DNA from: Hygrophila difformis
Lineage: Eukaryota > Streptophyta > Magnoliopsida > Lamiales > Acanthaceae
Assembly: GCA_030278955.1 (NCBI GenBank)
Contig: JAOANR010000005.1
Span: 6,119,431-6,183,430 of the forward strand
Length of the DNA stretch: 64,000 bases
Direction of reading: 5' to 3'
Part shown: positions 13,227 through 25,277 of the stretch, piece by piece
How positions within the stretch are numbered: the first letter of the stretch is position 1
Layout of the letters: each line of letters opens with the position of its first letter
Program-made: the position numbers and the translations under genes
The notes under the pieces: generated by a model
Database searches by the model: none
What the model was told of the DNA's origin: nothing
Seen by the model: the letters and a program-made list of their open reading frames with translations, nothing else

Positions 13227-13235
13227 CTTTTATAG
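13227..13235 (-). promoter_or_regulatory. Candidate TATA box of LTR M
   Basis: Minus strand CTATAAAAG, about 70 bp downstream of the proximal palindrome array and about 830 bp from the 5' end of the LTR. It would start transcription toward gag-pol, leaving a long R-U5 of about 3.7 kb. That length is unusual, so a second start site elsewhere is possible. Confidence 0.5.
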
Positions 13236-13301
13236 ACAATCTTCAAAACCCTAGGCCCACCAGTGTTGTGCTCAGCTTTCTTTGGATGAGTTGTTGAGTG
13301 A

Positions 13302-13726
13302 AGTTCGAATTATCTCAACCAATTCGAATTAATTCGAATTGTGAGATCTCTTCCTTAAGCTGGAGTTGTAGCCTTCAGTAGTCAATTCGAATTGTTTGTG
13401 CCAATTCGAATTAATTCGAATTGGATAATTCGAATTGTATCTTTTCTCGAACTGGGTAAGGGTTTCTGCTTGGCTTCCTTGCACTTGTTGGCAATTCGAA
13501 TTGTTTGTGCCAATTCGAATTAATTCGAACTTGGACAATTCGAATTGCATCTTCTTCTTGCCTTTGGGTTTCTTCTCTCTTCATTCCCTAATTCGAATTA
13601 ATTCGAACTTGAATAATTCGAACTAGCCTTCTGCATCCCTTCCAACACTTAACCATTTCTTGCTCTCTTCAGCAATTCGAATTGTTGTGCAATTCGAATT
13701 AATTCGAATTGCTCACAATTCGAATT
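13302..13726. repeat. AATTCGAATT palindrome array in LTR M (proximal, upstream of TATA)
   Basis: About five full or near-full 20-bp palindromes with flanking half units. It ends about 70 bp upstream of the TATA box at 13227-13235. The arrangement mirrors that of the array next to the F-box promoter. Confidence 0.88.
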
Positions 13727-14062
13727 GTGCTTCAATCACTTAACCAAATTTTCAGTTGTGGGATTTTCAATCTTTTTCCCATCTTTTTGGATTTTTGTGG
13801 GCTCTTTTATTCTTTTGCCCATCTTTTCATTCCTTTTTTCTTTTCTTTTTCCTTTTTTCATGTTTTTGGATTTTTCTAACACAAATGCAATTAAAATTGC
13901 ATATTTTGCGTCTTTTTATTACCGGCTCAATGTTTTTACAAACTCGCATTAATCTGTTAAATTCAACTGCTTTCTTATTGAGATAAGATGGAATCACGAT
14001 CAAAATGTCCGTCTCAGACACGGAAATGGATTGGAAATAATGGACAATTTTGGCCATTATCA

Positions 14063-14077
14063 ACATCCTCACATTTA
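14063..14077 (-). other. Polypurine tract of the right Athila unit
   Basis: Minus strand TAAATGTGAGGATGT directly precedes the LTR start TGATAATGGCC. It shows that LTR M also serves as the 3' LTR of the right unit. Beyond the other LTR end (29855) the sequence is unrelated, as expected at an insertion junction. Confidence 0.75.
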
Positions 14078-15809
14078 ATACTGATCGTCCCCGAGCAGTC
14101 AGAGTCAGTGCTCCTAGGAGCTTGGACTCTGCATATTCAATCCATTTGCGTGGCCTCAGAAATTTCATTCTTTTTATATTGGGATAAGACAATCAAAATT
14201 ACAAGTATTAAACTCTCTTGGTTGCAGTGTTTAATGGAATGATACTTCTCACTTGAGTGAACACACAAGTCAATCATTATTGTTAATTCTTCTTGAATAT
14301 GTGTTTAGAAAATCACATTGGCTTAATTCTTGAATTTAGGCATTACATGAATCATTAATCAATCAAAGCAGAGCCTCACGTATAGTAGAATCGGAAAGTT
14401 CACTCACTCTCAAGATTGGCTTTTATCATTAACGCTCAAGATCAAATTTAATTAAATTCTCCCATAAGCTTGCAACTGGACCAACTCGCCACCTACTCAT
14501 TTCTTCAAACCGAGATCCCGAGGTCTTATTTAAGGTTATAACGGGGCATACGGTTGCAACATTTGGTAGGAAAATGAATTATTGGGCTAAAAAGTGACAT
14601 GACACCATCCCACCATAACTTGGCATTTTGTAGGATCTATAATCATCATCATTTCTATTTTTCTTTTGTTTTTCTTTCTTTTTCTATTGCACGACATTAG
14701 ACTTTGTCTAATTTGCTTTGTCATTTGCAATTTATTTTTGTTGAATAGATCTCAACTTCTTCTCTTCTCTTTTTTTTTTTTTTGAATCGGTTTATAGCAC
14801 ACCGATGGATACATGTTTGATGATCAAAAATTACTATGCCTTGATGGGATGGCTCATATACACTTGGGTTTGATTTTCTTGGTCTTTTTGTGAGGCTAGG
14901 AATAATATAGAGGGCTTCAAAGAAAAATTAGGCTTAAAGGCTCAGATTGGTTGATCCTAAAGGGAAAATGCTTTTGGGTTTGGAATTCAAACGAAAGCCA
15001 AAATTTTGGGTTTTTCTAAGTGCCTCGATCATATGCTCGATTTCGGGAATATGGCATGGTCTTGAATCGGTCCCAATTGCAAGTTCTAGTGCCCTTTAAT
15101 CGAATTGATTCACACAATCAAAGAAGTATTGAGTAAAAATGACTCGGCTCAGATCTCACAAGGGACGGTTTGATCATGTCATACATTTATTCTCAAATCT
15201 CACCTTTGAAAAATTCTTACAACTTATTCAATCAAATTCTCAACATGAAAGTTTGTTAGTCTTTCAAGTGATTATATCATTGGATTTTTATAGCTCAAAA
15301 CTTCAAGAATTTATGTCATGCATATTTTTAATTGTTTTATCCCAATTTAGTAGTCTGAAGATTTCGTCATTAGCCTAAATTCAACATGTGAATTTAGGTG
15401 ACAGATTTATGCTTGTTTTATGCCGGTTTGTTTAATTGAAAGCAGTAAAAAGAGACACTGTGAGCATGCAAGCATGTCACAGCTTGTTTTTGGCGTGACA
15501 GTCACTTATTCATCTTGGACTGTCACACATCTTTTTCAAATAATGGAGAACTCAGGACGGAATTCTCTTGTGGAAAGCAATAAATGTACGACTGCCCAAA
15601 ATACGTCGTACACACATCATAACAGATAATTCTAAGGTTCGTTATACAGACACGACCTTAATTACACACAGATATAAATACAGACAAAGTTGTACACTTG
15701 GATAGGTTAGCATCACAGATCAGTCAGAACGTTACCAAAATACGGTTCCAGTGAGTCCAGTCAAAAGTGAATCTTTACAGATTCCGTTCTTCTTCAGCAT
15801 CCTTCCCCT
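14078..15809 (-). other. Athila 3' region between F-box stop and PPT
   Basis: About 1.7 kb with no convincing ORF on either strand. A T-run lies near 14769. It probably contains the F-box transcript's 3' end, but no clear polyadenylation signal was identified. Confidence 0.5.
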
Positions 15810-17938
15810 CTATCCTTGGAAGAAAATTCTACTCCAGTGGACGAAGTTTGTTAGGCTGCAGGGCAAACAGTAATCTCCCTCGTCATCTTGATTCTCTAGC
15901 ACTTTTTGGCAGTAGACTCTGGGTCCGTGGTCAATGAACAGATCAGGAGTCTCCAGGCTTTCCATCAACCATGCAAAGACGCGGTTGCCCACATAAGCCA
16001 TGATTGATTCGTCTGTCACCATCTTGTCGATCATCGCTATTCCTTGCTGGACCTGTTCATTGTCCAGCTTGCTGAGCAGCATGTATCCCCGGACAAAGAT
16101 TGAGGCCTTGTGGTTGTCCTCAATCCCTTCCTTTAGCAGCTCACAAGCCAGAGTCTCGTTTCCTGCTCCGAATGCCTGCAGGGCTGGGATGAGTTTCAGG
16201 TTATAGTTGCCAGCTTCCACGCATTTGGCCATGAGTGCCTCTTTTTGCGGTTCCAACCTCTGCTCCCACATCTTGACGATGGTGGTTTCCAGTTCACACC
16301 TTCTGTAGACGATGGGAAGATCAGCTGCGTCCCTTAGCTTGGTGCACACTCCTCTGACCCTCCACACTTTCTTGATACAATCCTCTCCGATGCGGGAGAG
16401 GATTTCTCCCAGGAGCTCTACTGGCAGATCCAGTAGTTGAGTTTCTTCCTCGTGATCTTCGTTTGGTGCTAGGGGGATGATGTCTCTGAAAAGACATGGA
16501 GAGATGATTAGGTCTGAGACCCTCAGCCTAATACCTTCAGCCACTTCAAAGTACAGTTCACTTTCTAGCACCTGTCTCACTTGAGGTACACTATGAAAGT
16601 CCAAGGGGTCAGATTATCAAATCCACTCTTATTACAACAAAAATAAGGGAAGCAATAGAGAAATAAGGATCTTGGATCCTTAGAAATTTTTCTTGGACTA
16701 TTAATAGTCTAAGACGTTTTTGGGTGGTCAAAGGACCAAAAAGAGAGAATTTCGTAGGTTATTGAGCCTACGAAAGAATTTGATTTTTATCACTTAGACA
16801 GTGATTTAAATCATGTGAGGTAGGGAAGATAAGAGATTAATGATGAAAATCGAATGCGAACGATAAATTATACAATTACTAGTATGTATAATGGACCATG
16901 ACCAAAAATAAGAAATAGAAATAAGAATAAAAGTAGACATGCATACATACAAAAGGCGATTTTTGGATTTTTATGAAAAGGTGTTGACTTGTTTATTTAA
17001 TGAAATTGGGGGTGTAAGTGGTCCCCCATTTGGATTTTGTTTTGGAAAGTGGTTTTAAGGAATAAAACAAAACATTCCTTACAAGTATTTCCCACTTGTT
17101 CCAAGTTGACAAAGATCAAACACTTAAACAAAGAATATACTAAAAATTTGTCTTTTTATAAATAAATGCCATGCCAAAAGTGTTGGAAAAATTTTGGCAT
17201 GGTTTCGGCTGTACCATGTGTCCCGGATGTGCAAAAATCAACTTCTAGAGTTGAGTTTGCAGTGTATGGGCAACATGTACCCGACTAAAGCATTTATTAC
17301 CAAAATATTCATATAATATTATACATGCAAACACTAACAGAAACGAGAACAGTTGATCCATCTATACTACTGTAATGTACTAATGTTACCAACAAAACTC
17401 ATGCTTTAAAAACATGAAATTTTGTAGATATTATCAGTGTGCATTCTTAGTCATCATCACCAACTATCTATTGAAAAACAACACAGTGGCTGAACCAAGC
17501 ATGACCACAGTGTTAACCCTATTCACAGATTAGCAAAACACAAACACAGATAACACAAATACACACAAAGACACAAATGGCACAACAATACTGCAATATG
17601 AACAAAAATCAAATCTTTAAGGGTTTTGAAACCCTCATTTTCAAAATAAAAGAATTTCCCTTCACAGAAACACCCGACTCCATCAATGGCAGTTTCACAA
17701 AAAGCCCTAAAAAATTTAGGTTCTGCCCTAGTGGTTTTATCCTTATTCCCGAACAACCTAACACATTCCGGGCACATTCCGACCATCCCTATCATGAAAA
17801 ACGAAACACATTCCCTCCCCAACCTCGATTTCGCAAGGGATACGAAGAGACAAACTAAAACTGCGAAAACCGAGTGCGAAAATGGAAAAGAAGCACTTAC
17901 CCCCTGCTCCCACTTGGATTAGACGAAGAAGAAGCCAT
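15810..17938 (-). CDS. F-box protein with Sel1-like region, complete two-exon gene inside the Athila element
   Basis: F-box proteins are the substrate-binding subunits of SCF ubiquitin ligases. Exon 1 is 17938-17901 (MASSSSNPSGSRG), the intron 17900-16591 is GT-AG with a GTAAGT donor, and exon 2 is 16590-15810. The joined frame has 272 codons plus stop. The F-box is near residues 60-110 (LPVELLGEILSRIG...VWRVRGVC). It is followed by a helical region with AGNYNLKLIPALQAFGAGN, like the Sel1-type region of plant At2g35280/At1g67623-like F-box proteins, and a Cys-containing end (CLPCS). Exon 2 alone lacks an ATG and has an in-frame TAA just upstream, which supports splicing. The gene is in sense with gag-pol, between pol and the 3' LTR. 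A retained intron argues for capture as genomic DNA rather than processed mRNA. Family assignment is from recall. Confidence 0.75.
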
Positions 17939-18074
17939 TTCCGAGTGATTTGGCCGGAGGAAAGCTTGAAATAAGCGACTGGTTTTCGCGAGGGGGAAGG
18001 GTTCGCGAGAGAGAAAACACGGGTGTTTTGGAAATGTGAAAAATGAAAGTGATGGAAGTGGGGGGAAACACGGA

Positions 18075-18082
18075 TATATAAA
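18075..18082. promoter_or_regulatory. TATA-like box upstream of the right F-box gene
   Basis: TATATAAA on the plus strand, TTTATATA on the minus strand, about 140 bp upstream of the F-box ATG. Between it and the ATG, the minus strand is rich in CT/TC (near 18010-18015). The minus reading serves the F-box; the plus reading would transcribe the palindrome array. Confidence 0.45.
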
Positions 18083-18096
18083 GGATTTGGATGGGG

Positions 18097-18635
18097 AGTT
18101 CGAATTATTGCATCAATTCGAATTAATTCGAATTGATGCTATCTGTGAGAGATGCGAGTTATTCAGGCCAATTCGAATTAATTCGAATTGGCTTGAAAAA
18201 CAGAGAGACCAAGCAAGTTCGAATTATTGAGATCAATTCGAATTAATTCGAATTGACTCACAATTCGAACTTGAGAATGTGGGCAAAACTTGCACAAGGC
18301 TGAAATGAGCTAATTCGAATTATTCAGGCAATTCGAATTAATTCGAATTGCTAGAATAACTCGAATTGCTCACTTGCTAAGGAAAATGCCTTGTGCCTGC
18401 TAATTCGAATTAGTTAGGCAATTCGAATTAATTCGAATTGCCTTATAATTCAAATTGCACTACTTGGCCTAAATAAAATCTGAAAATTTGCCTTGGTTGC
18501 CAATTCGAATTTTCATGGCAATTCGAATTAATTCGAATTGCTAGAATAACTCGAATTAACAAATCCGAGAGTGAAAAATTCCAAGGCAAAATGTCTTATG
18601 TGGTATGTTCCAAGCAATTCGAATTAATTCGAATT
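18097..18635. repeat. AATTCGAATT palindrome array upstream of the right F-box gene
   Basis: Seven copies of the 20-bp palindrome AATTCGAATTAATTCGAATT. The recurring layout is half unit, about 8-bp spacer, full palindrome, about 7-8-bp spacer, half unit. The palindrome often extends into its flanks. At 18110-18139 it is a perfect 30-bp palindrome with GCATC/GATGC arms; other copies have AGGC/GCCT or GCC/GGC arms. Confidence 0.92.
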
Positions 18636-19082
18636 TTCTTGAAATGAGAAGTATACCACATTCAAGACTTAGGAAAATTTTTAGGTTTTCCAAAAATTAT
18701 ATGAGTTCAAAAGCAAACATATCTACACCGAATGAGAATCTAAAACATATTGCTTGCATAAATTAGGTTGGGTTAACAATTTTATTTTATGAATGTATTC
18801 TGGATTTTAGATTTCTCTAAATTCCAAAATCAACCTTCATTAAATATAATGTTACCCCAACCGGGAACCTGGTTTTTTTTTTTGGAAGCTTTATCTTTCT
18901 TTTTGTTGGTTCCTCGAATTCCTGCAAAACAATTATGAAAAGGTATTAGGTTTTCTCCAAATATCAACATCCTCACATTTAGAGTCTTAGTACTCTAAAT
19001 GTTCACTTGATTTTTGGATACTTTGTCCCAATAAGATAAATGAAGAAAGTAATAAATAAGTAAGTAAATATATGTATAATAT
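18636..19082 (-). other. Non-coding stretch between pol stop and palindrome array, right unit
   Basis: Same content as 2467-2913: AT-rich, a T-run near 18875 and a PPT-like CAACATCCTCACATTTA near 18965. Nothing else was recognised. Confidence 0.5.
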
Positions 19083-22000
19083 TTATTGAACATAAGCCGG
19101 TTCTGTTGTCATCTGAGCTTCTTTTTCGGGGTCGAACTGCCCAAGATACTCCTTCAGTCTGTGTCCATTCACCACCAGCTCTCCCTTGTCAGTTCGGATC
19201 CTGACAGCTCCACTTTCAAACACGTGCATCACTTCGTATGGCCCTTCCCATCTGGATTTAAGCTTTCCGGGGAATAGCTTCAACCTAGAATTAAATAACA
19301 AGACATTCTGGCCAACATAGAAATGTTTAGATTTAATACGACGATCGTGTAACTTCTGGGTCCGCTCTTTATAAATCCTCGAGCTTTCATAAGCTTGCGC
19401 ACGTATTTCCTCAATTTCATTGAGGTCCAACTTGCGCTTACCCTGAGCAACTCGGGAGTCAAAATTGAGCATTCGTACGGCCCAGTAAGCCTTATGCTCT
19501 AGTTCTACGGGCAAATGACAGGCTTTTCCGAAGATGAGTCTGTAAGGAGACATCCCAATGGGAGTCTTGAATGCAGTGCGGTATGCCCATAAAGCATCAT
19601 TGAGCTTACGTGACCAATCTTTGCGAGTTGTCCCCACAGTGGCCTCGAGTATATGTTTGATTTCGCGGTTAGAGACCTCGACCTGACCACTGGTTTGGGG
19701 ATGATAAGGCGTGCCGATCTTGTGGAGAATCCCATTTTTGCTCATAAGATTTGCAAATGCTTTATTAACAAAATGGGTTCCTCCATCTGATATGATCACC
19801 CTGGGTACACCAAATCTATTGAAAATGTTATTTTTCAAAAATTTGACGACCTGGTTGCCATCATTGGTTGGCAGTGCAACAGCCTCAACCCACTTGGAAA
19901 CGTAATCGACAGCTACCAAGATGTAATGATTCCCATCAGATGTCGGAAATGGTCCCATGAAGTCAATACCCCATACATCGAAAATCTCGAGAGTGAGAAT
20001 TCCTTGTTGAGGCATCTCATCCCTCTTGGAGATATTCCCTAGTCTTTGGCATCTGTCGCAAGCTTTAACAAATGCTTTGCAATCCTCGTAAATGGTAGGC
20101 CAATAAAAACCGCACTCGAGTACCTTATGAGCTATTCGAGTGGGGCCATGGTGACCTCCGTATTCCGATTCATGGCATTTCTTAGCGATTTGGTAAGCCT
20201 CGTGCTCAGTTACACATCGTCTAATAATCGAATCTGCACAATGCTTGAAGAGGTAAGGGTCTTCCCAGAAGTAGTTAACTACATCTCGGTTGAACCTCGC
20301 TTTGTGGCCTCTGCTTTGAAATGGTGGGGTTATTCCGCATGCTAAAAAGTTAGCAATATCGGAAAACCACGGACAAGCTTGATCATGAAGATGCAAGGCA
20401 AACAGTTGTTCGTCCGGAAAATTCTCATTTACGGCTAGCTCATTTTTATCATTTTCTAGTCGAGACAAATGGTCAGCAGCACCATTGTCTCTGCCTTTTC
20501 TATCTTTTATTATGATGTTAAATTCTTGCAACAAAAGTACCCACCTGATTAATCGAGGTTTGGCGTCTTGTTTGCTAAACAAGTATCTCAGTGCAGAGTG
20601 ATCTGTGTACACTGTGGTTTTTGTACCAATAAGATATTGTCTGAATTTGTCAAACGCAAAAACCACAGCATACATCTCCTTCTCCGTGGTGGTGTAGTTA
20701 ATTTGGGCCTCATTCAGGGCGTGACTTGCGTAATGAATTACACAATGCTTCCCTTCCTTATGTTGCCCAAGAACTGCACCCACGGCGAGATCACTTGCAT
20801 CACACATTACCTCGAAAGGCATTGACCAATCGGGTGGTTGCACTATTGGAGCGGAAATCAACATTTCTTTGAGCGTGTCAAAGGCTTGAACACACGCTTC
20901 ATTTATTACAAAAGGATTTTCTTTACAAAGCAAGTTAGTGAGCGGCTTGGCAATTTTAGAAAAGTCTTTTATGAATCTCCTGTAGAAACCGGCATGCCCT
21001 AAGAAACTCCTAACTGCTTTTATTGAATTAGGCAATGGTAGGTTTGAGATGACGGAAACCTTAGCTCTGTCGACTTCGATACCTGCGTGCGAGATGCGGT
21101 GACCCAACACTATTCCTTCGGTGACCATGAAATGGCACTTCTCCCAGTTCAAAACTAGGTTGGTGTCCTCACATCTTTTCAAAATTTGTGCAAGATTAGT
21201 CAAGCATTCATCAAAAGTATCTCCATACACAGAGAAGTCGTCCATGAAAACTTCAATGCATTTTTCGATAAATTCTGAGAAAATTGACATCATGCATCTT
21301 TGAAATGTGGCAGGCGCATTACAAAGTCCAAAAGGCATGCGCCTGTATGCAAAAGTTCCATATGGACATGTGAATGTGGTCTTGTCGTGATCCTCGCTAG
21401 CTATTACAATCTGATTATAGCCAGAATACCCATCCAAAAAGCAGTAGTACTCCCTTCCGGCCAACCTCTCCAGCATCTGATCAATGAATGGCAAGGGGAA
21501 ATGGTCCTTCCTGGTAGCGGTATTAAGCTTCCGGTAGTCGATGCAAACTCTCCAACCGGTCACTGGACGCGTCGCCACTTCTTCTCCTTGCTCATTAGTC
21601 GTTACACAAATCCCCCCACGTTTCGGTACGACCTGCACTGGGCTAACCCATTTGCTATCAGAGATAGGATAGATGATACCAGCATCTAGGAGCTTGATAA
21701 CTTCTTTCCTTACCACTTCCTGCATATGGGGGTTCAGACGCCTTTGTGGTTGCCTTGAGGGCTTATACTCCTCTTCCATTAAAATTCTGTGCATGCAAAC
21801 AGAGGGGCTTATTCCTTTTATATCAGAAATGGTCCATCCGATTGCATGTACATATTTCTTTAGAATGTCTACCAGAGCTTTTTCTTGTTCTTGTGTCAGC
21901 TTGGCTGACACAATCACCGGTAATCTTTTATGTTCAGCGAGAAAAACGTACTTAAGATGATCCGGAAGTATTTTAAGTTCAAGCTCTGGTGGGCATTCAA

Positions 22001-25000
22001 CGGAAGGCAGCAATTTGCGAGAAATGAGTGGGAGAGAGAGATCAGATTTACCTTCAGGATCCTGTGTCAGTACAGGATCCTCTTCCTCCCCAGCAGTGCT
22101 TTCCTCTTCCTCCGGGATGAACTCAACTCCATCGAATTCTTCAAGGTCCCCAGAGATAGGATCCTCGAAGTGGACAGCGTTGCAGCTCCTTGGTTGTTCT
22201 GCACCTTCAGGCTTCAGTACCTGTTTTGAAACTTTGCTCGGCTCATCAGTCACAGAGTCTATGCTCTCATCCTCACTCCTACTATCTATTACATCAAAAA
22301 TGGAACAAGATCCCTCAGACGGGAACTTCTGCAGCTTTTCCGTGTTGAAATCCAATTCTTCTTCTCCGACTCGGAGCTTGATTTGATTTGATCGAGTGTC
22401 TATAAGTGCACCGCCGGTTGAGAGAAAGGGGCGGCCTAAGATCAGTGGCATCTCGTAATCCTCTTCTATATCCAAAATAATGAAGTCGACGGGGAAGAGA
22501 GTCCCTCCCGTCTTGACAATTACGTCCTTCAGGATTCCGATTGGATGGGTAATTGATCGGTCTGCCAGCTGTAACTTCATTGTGACCGGTTCAATTGTCC
22601 CCAAGTGAAGACGTTTTGCCATGGCGAGTGGCATAACATTGATGCTTGAGCCCAAGTCGCACAACCCTTTTCCAACATTAGTTTTCCCGATGTGGATCGG
22701 CAGTGTAATGCATCCTGGATCTTCCTTCTTCTCCGGTAGCACTCTTTGGATAATGGCACTGCAGCTACTGTTCAAAATCACTACTACCTCCTGCTCAGCT
22801 TTTCTCCTCCCTGAAATCATTTCTTTAAGAAATTTAGCATAAAAGGGCATTTCTGAAATCATTTCGACCAATGGAATAGTGATCTCGACAGCTTTCAGTC
22901 TTTCTAAAAACTTTTTAAATTTTTCATCTTGCTCCTTATTTTTAAGACGTGCCGGGTATGGCACCCTTGGCATGTACTTATTATTATTTGTTTTTGGTGG
23001 TAAAGAGAAGGAAATTTTACCTTCAACCCTACCCTTTTCAGCTCCCTTTGCAGCTTCAACCTGCGGAATAGCTGTTTCTGATTTGTCCTTGTCCAATCCA
23101 ATACCATCTCCTCCTTCGATCCTTTCACTTCCTTTTTCACCCTCCACTAGATCCTTTTCCTCCTCGGCCGTCTCTTTTCCATGTCCAACAATTCCTTTCA
23201 GAGTCTTGCCTCCCCATAATGTGATTGCTTTACAGTGCGGGTTAGCTTCAGTACTGCTTGGAAGTGTTCCTTTCCCCCTGTTCTGTAGTTCCTTGGCCAA
23301 TTGGGTGACTTGCGTCTCCACATTCTTGATTGATGACTGCAGTTGCTGATTTATATCCTTCTGGTTGGCTATAAATTCAGTCATCAGGTTCTCCAAACGA
23401 GATGGTGGCCTTTGGTTATATTGCTGATTCTGATCAGGTTGGGGCTGGAAATTCTGGAAATTCTGGCCTTGGTTCTGATTAGGCCTTTGTTGGGTTTGAG
23501 GTTGGAAATTCTGATTCGGATTTTGAAAGTTCTGCACTCTTTGTTGGACGAATCCTTGGTTCTGAGGTCTGAAATTTTGCTGTGGGTTTTGGAACTGGTT
23601 GGGCTGGTTTGGCTGCAACAAATGCGCGTTAAGTGCATTGTTGTTGGAATAAGAGAGGTTGGGATGACGATTTTGGTAGTTCCCGGCATAATTACAGCTT
23701 TCGGTAGCTATCTGTTGGCATGTGTCAGTTGGATGAGGTCCCTGACACAGTCCACAGACAACTCCCGATTGCTGTGTTTGAACTTGGTCTGATGAGGTTC
23801 CTGCCTGAGAAGCGTCCGTTCCCTTCCCTTTATCCTGACTCAGCTGTATCGCAGCTACCTGTTCTTGCAGTTTTTCAAAATCTGTTTTCCCTTCACTTAC
23901 AGCAAAGACTTTTCTAGGAGGATTCTCCTTCCTATCGTCCGTGTTTAGGATGGATCTGTTGACAGACATTGTCTCAATCTTCTCCCAAGCTTGGTCCATA
24001 GGCAAGTGGAGTAAATGTCGTCCGCCAGCGGCGTGTAACATTGTTCCCATGCTCTCCCAAGCGTGTAACATTGTTCCCGTGCTCTCCCAAGCGTGTAACA
24101 TTGTTCTCCATGGATGGGTGAGTCCTCCGTAGAATTTCCTCAATTGCTCCCATGGTGCGTACCCATGTTGGGGGCATCGCCTGATGAGGCCCAAGAATCT
24201 CTCCTTCGCATCATATAATGATTCGTCTGGCTTCATTTTAAAATCTCCAATCTTAGCTCTTCCTTCCTCAATCTTTGATTCTGGAAAATACTTCAGCAAA
24301 AAGCTCCTCACCAAGTCTGCCCAAGTGCTCCGCAGATTGATAGGCAATGACTTATACCAGTCCCTGGCACCACTATACAAAGAAAATGGGAACAACATTA
24401 GCCTTATAGCATTAGGAGAGACTCTCTGATTTTTGATCGTGTCGCAGAGCTCCAGGAAGGTCTGGAGATGATCATGAGGGTCCTCATGATTTGTGCCGCA
24501 GAACTAATTGTTTTGCACCAAATTAATGAGTGCCGGTTTGAGCTCGAAATTGCGTGCAGGAAAATGTGCTCTCCCAGGTCCATCCAGATAGGGCTCCACT
24601 ATCGGTTGCATGAAGTCTGCTGCTGCTTGCTGCTGCTGTTGATTCCCTTGTTCAGCTTGGTTCTGGTACTGCTGGTGATAATTTGGAAATTGCTGGAAGT
24701 TATGTGGATCTTGTGGGTTGTTCTGAAATCGATCTGGATTGAAAGCTTGGTTTTGGTATTGTTGGTTTGGTATGTTTTGGTTTTGGTGAAATTGATTTAC
24801 TGGTGGTGGTGGTTGTTGGTGGAATTGCTGGTATTGTTGCTGATTTGGATTTGGTAGATTCTCCTCTTCGTTGGCACGATTAGGATGCTCTACCACTCCT
24901 CTGTCAGCTCCATTACCTGGGTTATTTGGTGGTTGGTCTATGGGTAAGATCGGGGGAATGTTTTGGTTTTCTGCCATATCTGATAGATCGCTGCTTGATG

Positions 25001-25130
25001 TTTCAGGTGAAGTGCGGTTTCGATGCTCCTGCTCCTTCCGTCTTCTGGCTTCTGCCCTCAGTTGGCGAGCGGTCCTTTCTATTTCTAGATCGAACGGTAG
25101 CTCCGGTAATGTGCTCCTTCTCCGTTGCAT
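19083..25130 (-). pseudogene. Athila gag-pol polyprotein, right unit, one amber stop in gag
   Basis: Same domain order as the left copy. The frame opens at 25130 and stops after 208 codons at a TAG (24506-24504) where the left copy has a CAG codon. The same frame then continues uninterrupted to 19083, with an open stretch of 1771 codons starting at 24398. Protease DLGSS, reverse transcriptase FMDDF, RNase H and integrase motifs are all kept. A few residue differences from the left copy are visible, including LILGRPF versus LILGSPF, and an extra Gln codon near 20405. The single break suggests recent inactivation, unless it is read through or supplied in trans by the left unit. Confidence 0.9.
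24033..24107 (-). repeat. 30-bp tandem repeat inside gag, right unit
   Basis: Two full units and a half unit, the same in-frame expansion as at 7861-7935. Confidence 0.85.
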
Positions 25131-25259
25131 AAGCAGTTGGTATCAAACTTTTGACAGTACCTGTACAACCCCCAGGTTAGTAATAGTTCAAGAATATATA
25201 CAAGAACTATCTATGAGTAAATCAGGAATGTAATTCTCCTAGTAAACGGCGCTGCATCC

Positions 25260-25277
25260 TCCCCGGCAACGGCGCCA
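25260..25277 (-). other. Primer binding site, tRNA-Asp type, right unit
   Basis: Minus strand TGGCGCCGTTGCCGGGGA sits directly next to the LTR edge TGAAACTTTTGACGAG (plus strand) at 25278. A degenerate copy followed by the same edge is at 25366-25385. Confidence 0.9.

Larger units (their letters stand above)
1..14062 (-). mobile_element. Athila-type Ty3/gypsy retrotransposon, left unit (L), incomplete at window edge
   Basis: Internal region 1-9484 plus the shared LTR 9485-14062, which serves as its 5' LTR; the 3' LTR lies beyond the left edge of the window. Minus-strand order is LTR, tRNA-Asp-type primer site, gag-pol, 3' region with palindrome array, F-box gene. The Athila assignment rests on the gag sequence, the DLGSS-type protease and the FMDDF reverse transcriptase. 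Nearly every base matches the right unit at a fixed offset of 16193, 16169, 16172 or 15793, the changes being four indels: 24 bp, 3 bp, 379 bp and the edge. Near identity and a shared LTR suggest a tandem made by unequal LTR recombination. Confidence 0.9.
9485..14062 (-). repeat. Shared middle Athila LTR (M)
   Basis: A 4578-bp LTR bounded TG...CA. It is the 5' LTR of the left unit and the 3' LTR of the right unit. The inner edge follows the primer site at 9467-9484 and the outer edge is followed by a polypurine-tract complement at 14063. It matches LTR R (25278-29855) at offset 15793 with only a handful of substitutions noticed (for example near 11246, 12149 and 13426). A degenerate primer-site copy, GATCCCCGGCAATAGCGCCA, sits inside at 9573-9592, again followed by TGAAACTTTTG. 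Apart from the palindrome arrays and TATA box, about 9600-11900 holds nothing recognised. Confidence 0.9.

Noticed and set aside
15810..16604. Env-like protein in the Athila env position
   Set aside because: The sequence has an F-box and Sel1-like region, no signal peptide and no transmembrane segment. The apparent start at 16604 is TTG, and the ATG exon lies upstream at 17938.
17523..17822. 99-codon minus-strand ORF (and the same at 1330-1629)
   Set aside because: It lies inside the F-box intron, has low-complexity Cys/Leu content and resembles no known protein.
25257..25277. Possible tRNA-Asp gene end (TCCCCGGCAACGGCGCCA)
   Set aside because: Only the last 18 bases match; there is no cloverleaf upstream. 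It borders the LTR, so it is the primer site. The same holds for 9088-9105 and 9467-9484.
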